IMG/VR virus record: IMGVR_UViG_3300036799_000072
Location: 1-20,131 of that record
DNA: 20,131 nt
Reading direction: 5' to 3' (one strand)
DNA from: a virus
The position numbers and the translations under genes are program-made. The notes under the pieces were generated by a model. It did no database searches, was not told the DNA's origin, and saw only the letters and a list, made by a program, of their open reading frames with translations. Below, piece by piece: positions 18,908 to 20,131 of this stretch. The stretch's first letter is position 1. Each line of letters begins with the position of its first letter.

Positions 18908-19228
18908 ATGAACCGCACGCCTGCCCCTTTCCGCTTTGATCCCGTCCTGCGCGACCTGTCGAACCATCTGCATGCCGTCGACCGCGCGGACGCTATCGCG
19001 ACAGAGGCGGTCGACTGCCCGGGCCTGCTGGAATTCCGCGACGCGCTGGCGGCAGTCGCCGCAGACTGCGACCGGAACCTGCGCCGCCTGCGCGACGCAT
19101 GGATGGAAAACCCGGGCGCGTTCATGCGCGAAATGTCCGACCAGCTATGCGATTCGCTGGCCGAAGGGGCAGACAATCATCTGGACGCGCTGGAATGCGA
19201 CGCGCGCGAGGTCTTAGGCGACTGGTAA
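18908..19228 (+). CDS. Hypothetical acidic helical protein
   Basis: 106 residues, acidic and mostly helical (PVLRDLSNHLHAVDRADAIA, LLEFRDALAAVAADCDRNLR, FMREMSDQLCDSLAEGADNH). A GAGGAAAAAAC ribosome-binding site precedes the ATG. The next gene starts on the base after its stop. No family recognised; the context is an early rightward operon leading to the exonuclease. Confidence 0.76.
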   Translation: MNRTPAPFRFDPVLRDLSNHLHAVDRADAIATEAVDCPGLLEFRDALAAVAADCDRNLRRLRDAWMENPGAFMREMSDQLCDSLAEGADNHLDALECDAREVLGDW

Positions 19229-19600
19229 ATGATCGTTGGCTACTATTATCTGCATACGGACGGGTCGGTTATCTGGAAACGGATAGCCCCCGGACTGATA
19301 GAGGACTTCGAGAATTCGGACCTCGTTCGCTGTTACTGGCCCTGCGACCCTAGCGATAGGCGCGGGGCTTATCGCATTCTGATAGAGGCGACCGCCAAAG
19401 GCGCGGACCCGGTCAAACTGGCGAACCTTGCCGCGCAATGGCAATGCACGCACGACGACGCGATAGAGTACGCGCGCCGCGAGGGTATCGACCTCGTCAC
19501 GGTCGCGGGCCAGTTCGTCGCCAGCCTGCCCGGGTTCGTCGGCAAAGGCGATACGCCGCTGCTGGCGCTGGTCGCCCTGTACCGGGCCCAATATAGCTAG
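19229..19600 (+). CDS. Conserved early phage protein (MIVGYYYLHTDG type)
   Basis: 123 residues. The opening MIVGYYYLHTDGSVIWKRIA, then VRCYWPCDPSDRRGAYRILIEATAKGADP and LANLAAQWQCTHDDAIEYA, matches a small family I know from phages of proteobacteria, usually near recombination genes; function unknown. It begins immediately after the preceding stop codon, so it is coupled to it. The helix-rich second half may be a dimerisation or protein-binding part. Confidence 0.78.
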   Translation: MIVGYYYLHTDGSVIWKRIAPGLIEDFENSDLVRCYWPCDPSDRRGAYRILIEATAKGADPVKLANLAAQWQCTHDDAIEYARREGIDLVTVAGQFVASLPGFVGKGDTPLLALVALYRAQYS

Positions 19601-19788
19601 ACCCCTTGTAAACGCCGCCAGCAGGTCCTACAGTGCCTGTAACCCTTGGTTTCCAGCCCGTCCACACTCCCGCAGGATAGGTTTGCGATTCGACAGCCGG
19701 GGCCAGACGCCGCGCGCGGGGTTCCCGAAACGCGATGCAGTACCAGCCCCCCGCGCGCGAGTGTCGCCAAACCCCCTATTTACCGTCT
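19601..19788. other. Gap before the exonuclease promoter
   Basis: 188 bp with no supported gene and no T-tract terminator. GC-rich, with a CCGCGCGCGGGG-like patch near 19710-19722 and a similar CCCCCCGCGCGCGAG at 19747-19761. Confidence 0.4.
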
Positions 19789-19824
19789 GTAGTGTTGCAC
19801 TACGGCATAGTAGTGTTACACTAC
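19789..19824. promoter_or_regulatory. Two perfect operators with embedded promoter upstream of the exonuclease
   Basis: GTAGTGTTGCACTAC (19789-19803) and GTAGTGTTACACTAC (19810-19824) are both perfect in their 6-bp arms and 21 bp apart. TTGCAC (19795-19800) and TACACT (19817-19822) inside them have a 16-bp spacer and could be -35 and -10. This is the best-conserved pair in the window and defines the consensus. It lies 28 bp before the ATG at 19853. Confidence 0.85.
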
Positions 19825-19852
19825 GCATTCCTTTTGATGGAGTGCCAGCCGC

Positions 19853-20131
19853 ATGTCTACCCCCGCTACCGAAGTTATCGACCTGTCCCAGTTTATCGAC
19901 CCGGAACATTACGACCGTTCGCAGTTCGTCGGTTCGTCCGACCTGCCCGCGATTCTGGGCGTTTCGCCGTACCGCTCGCGCCTCGACGCGTTTCTGGACA
20001 AAACCCAGCCGCAGACCCGCCCCGACGTCGACAGCGTCCCGATGCGTCGCGGGCGCATTCTGGAACCCTACGTAGCGGAACTGATTCGCGCAGAGGTCGG
20101 GCTGGAACTGGCGCACAGGAACCGACGTTTT
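19853..20131 (+). CDS. YqaJ-family exonuclease/recombinase, N-terminal part (truncated by window edge)
   Basis: 93 residues visible. VGSSDLPAILGVSPYRSRLDAFLDK and MRRGRILEPYVAELIRAEVGLEL are the N-terminal signature of YqaJ-type viral exonucleases, related to lambda Exo: the S-S-D-x-P-A-I-L-G-x-S-P segment followed by R-G-x-x-x-E-P. They degrade double-stranded DNA 5' to 3' for single-strand annealing recombination. The later catalytic Asp, Glu and Lys residues are beyond the edge. GATGGAG upstream is a ribosome-binding site. It follows the strongest operator pair in the window, so its expression is directly controlled by that regulator. Confidence 0.85.
   Translation, partial: MSTPATEVIDLSQFIDPEHYDRSQFVGSSDLPAILGVSPYRSRLDAFLDKTQPQTRPDVDSVPMRRGRILEPYVAELIRAEVGLELAHRNRRF

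Overview
The window is a contiguous stretch of a GC-rich, tailed double-stranded DNA phage genome. It is gene-dense, with many ATGA stop/start overlaps and no ribosomal RNA, no recognisable tRNA, no insertion sequence and no CRISPR array. The family mix (P22-type portal, TerS/TerL, Q-like antiterminator, DUF2303, DUF7694, YqaJ exonuclease, lambda-O-like initiator) fits a temperate phage of a GC-rich proteobacterium. Burkholderiales is my best guess, inferred only from remembered protein families. A ParA ATPase followed by a ribbon-helix-helix (RHH) protein, a type Ib partition cassette, suggests a phage-plasmid that could be kept extrachromosomally. No integrase or classical repressor is visible, but only about 20 kb is shown.

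Layout. (1) 1-4275, leftward late genes: portal (cut by the window edge), large and small terminase, a Gly/Gln-rich protein and a protein with a C-terminal Ig-like domain. (2) 4291-4454, a candidate late control region: promoter with a perfect -10, then an intrinsic terminator, directly downstream of a Q-like antiterminator gene. (3) 4449-7642, a leftward operon starting with parA and the RHH gene, then five small genes, then Q. (4) 7660-7738, a divergent control region with four palindromic sites. (5) 7773-9721, a rightward cassette of small proteins including a lipoprotein and two small membrane proteins, ended by a strong terminator. (6) 9805-17887, a long leftward early operon: the replication initiator (with a probable origin inside its gene), many small unknowns, the DUF2303 pair, a DUF7694 protein and a DpdA/TGT-like enzyme. 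(7) 17888-18718, a non-coding control region with palindromes, tandem repeats, a rightward terminator and operators. (8) 18719-20131, a rightward operon with three small genes and the start of a YqaJ-family exonuclease.

The most striking signal is a 15-bp palindrome with consensus GTAGTG-TTR-CACTAC. I find it at seven loci (1797-1832, 7660-7738, 11898-11933, 14535-14570, 18369-18404, 18637-18672, 19789-19824). At every locus a second copy, perfect or degraded, lies 21 bp away (two helical turns, 6-bp spacer). Six loci sit upstream of genes and overlap promoter-like hexamers; the seventh is inside the large terminase gene. I infer one phage regulator controlling the whole genome, possibly the RHH partition protein acting both as centromere binder and as transcriptional regulator. 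All assignments come from reading the sequence and remembered families; no database search was run.
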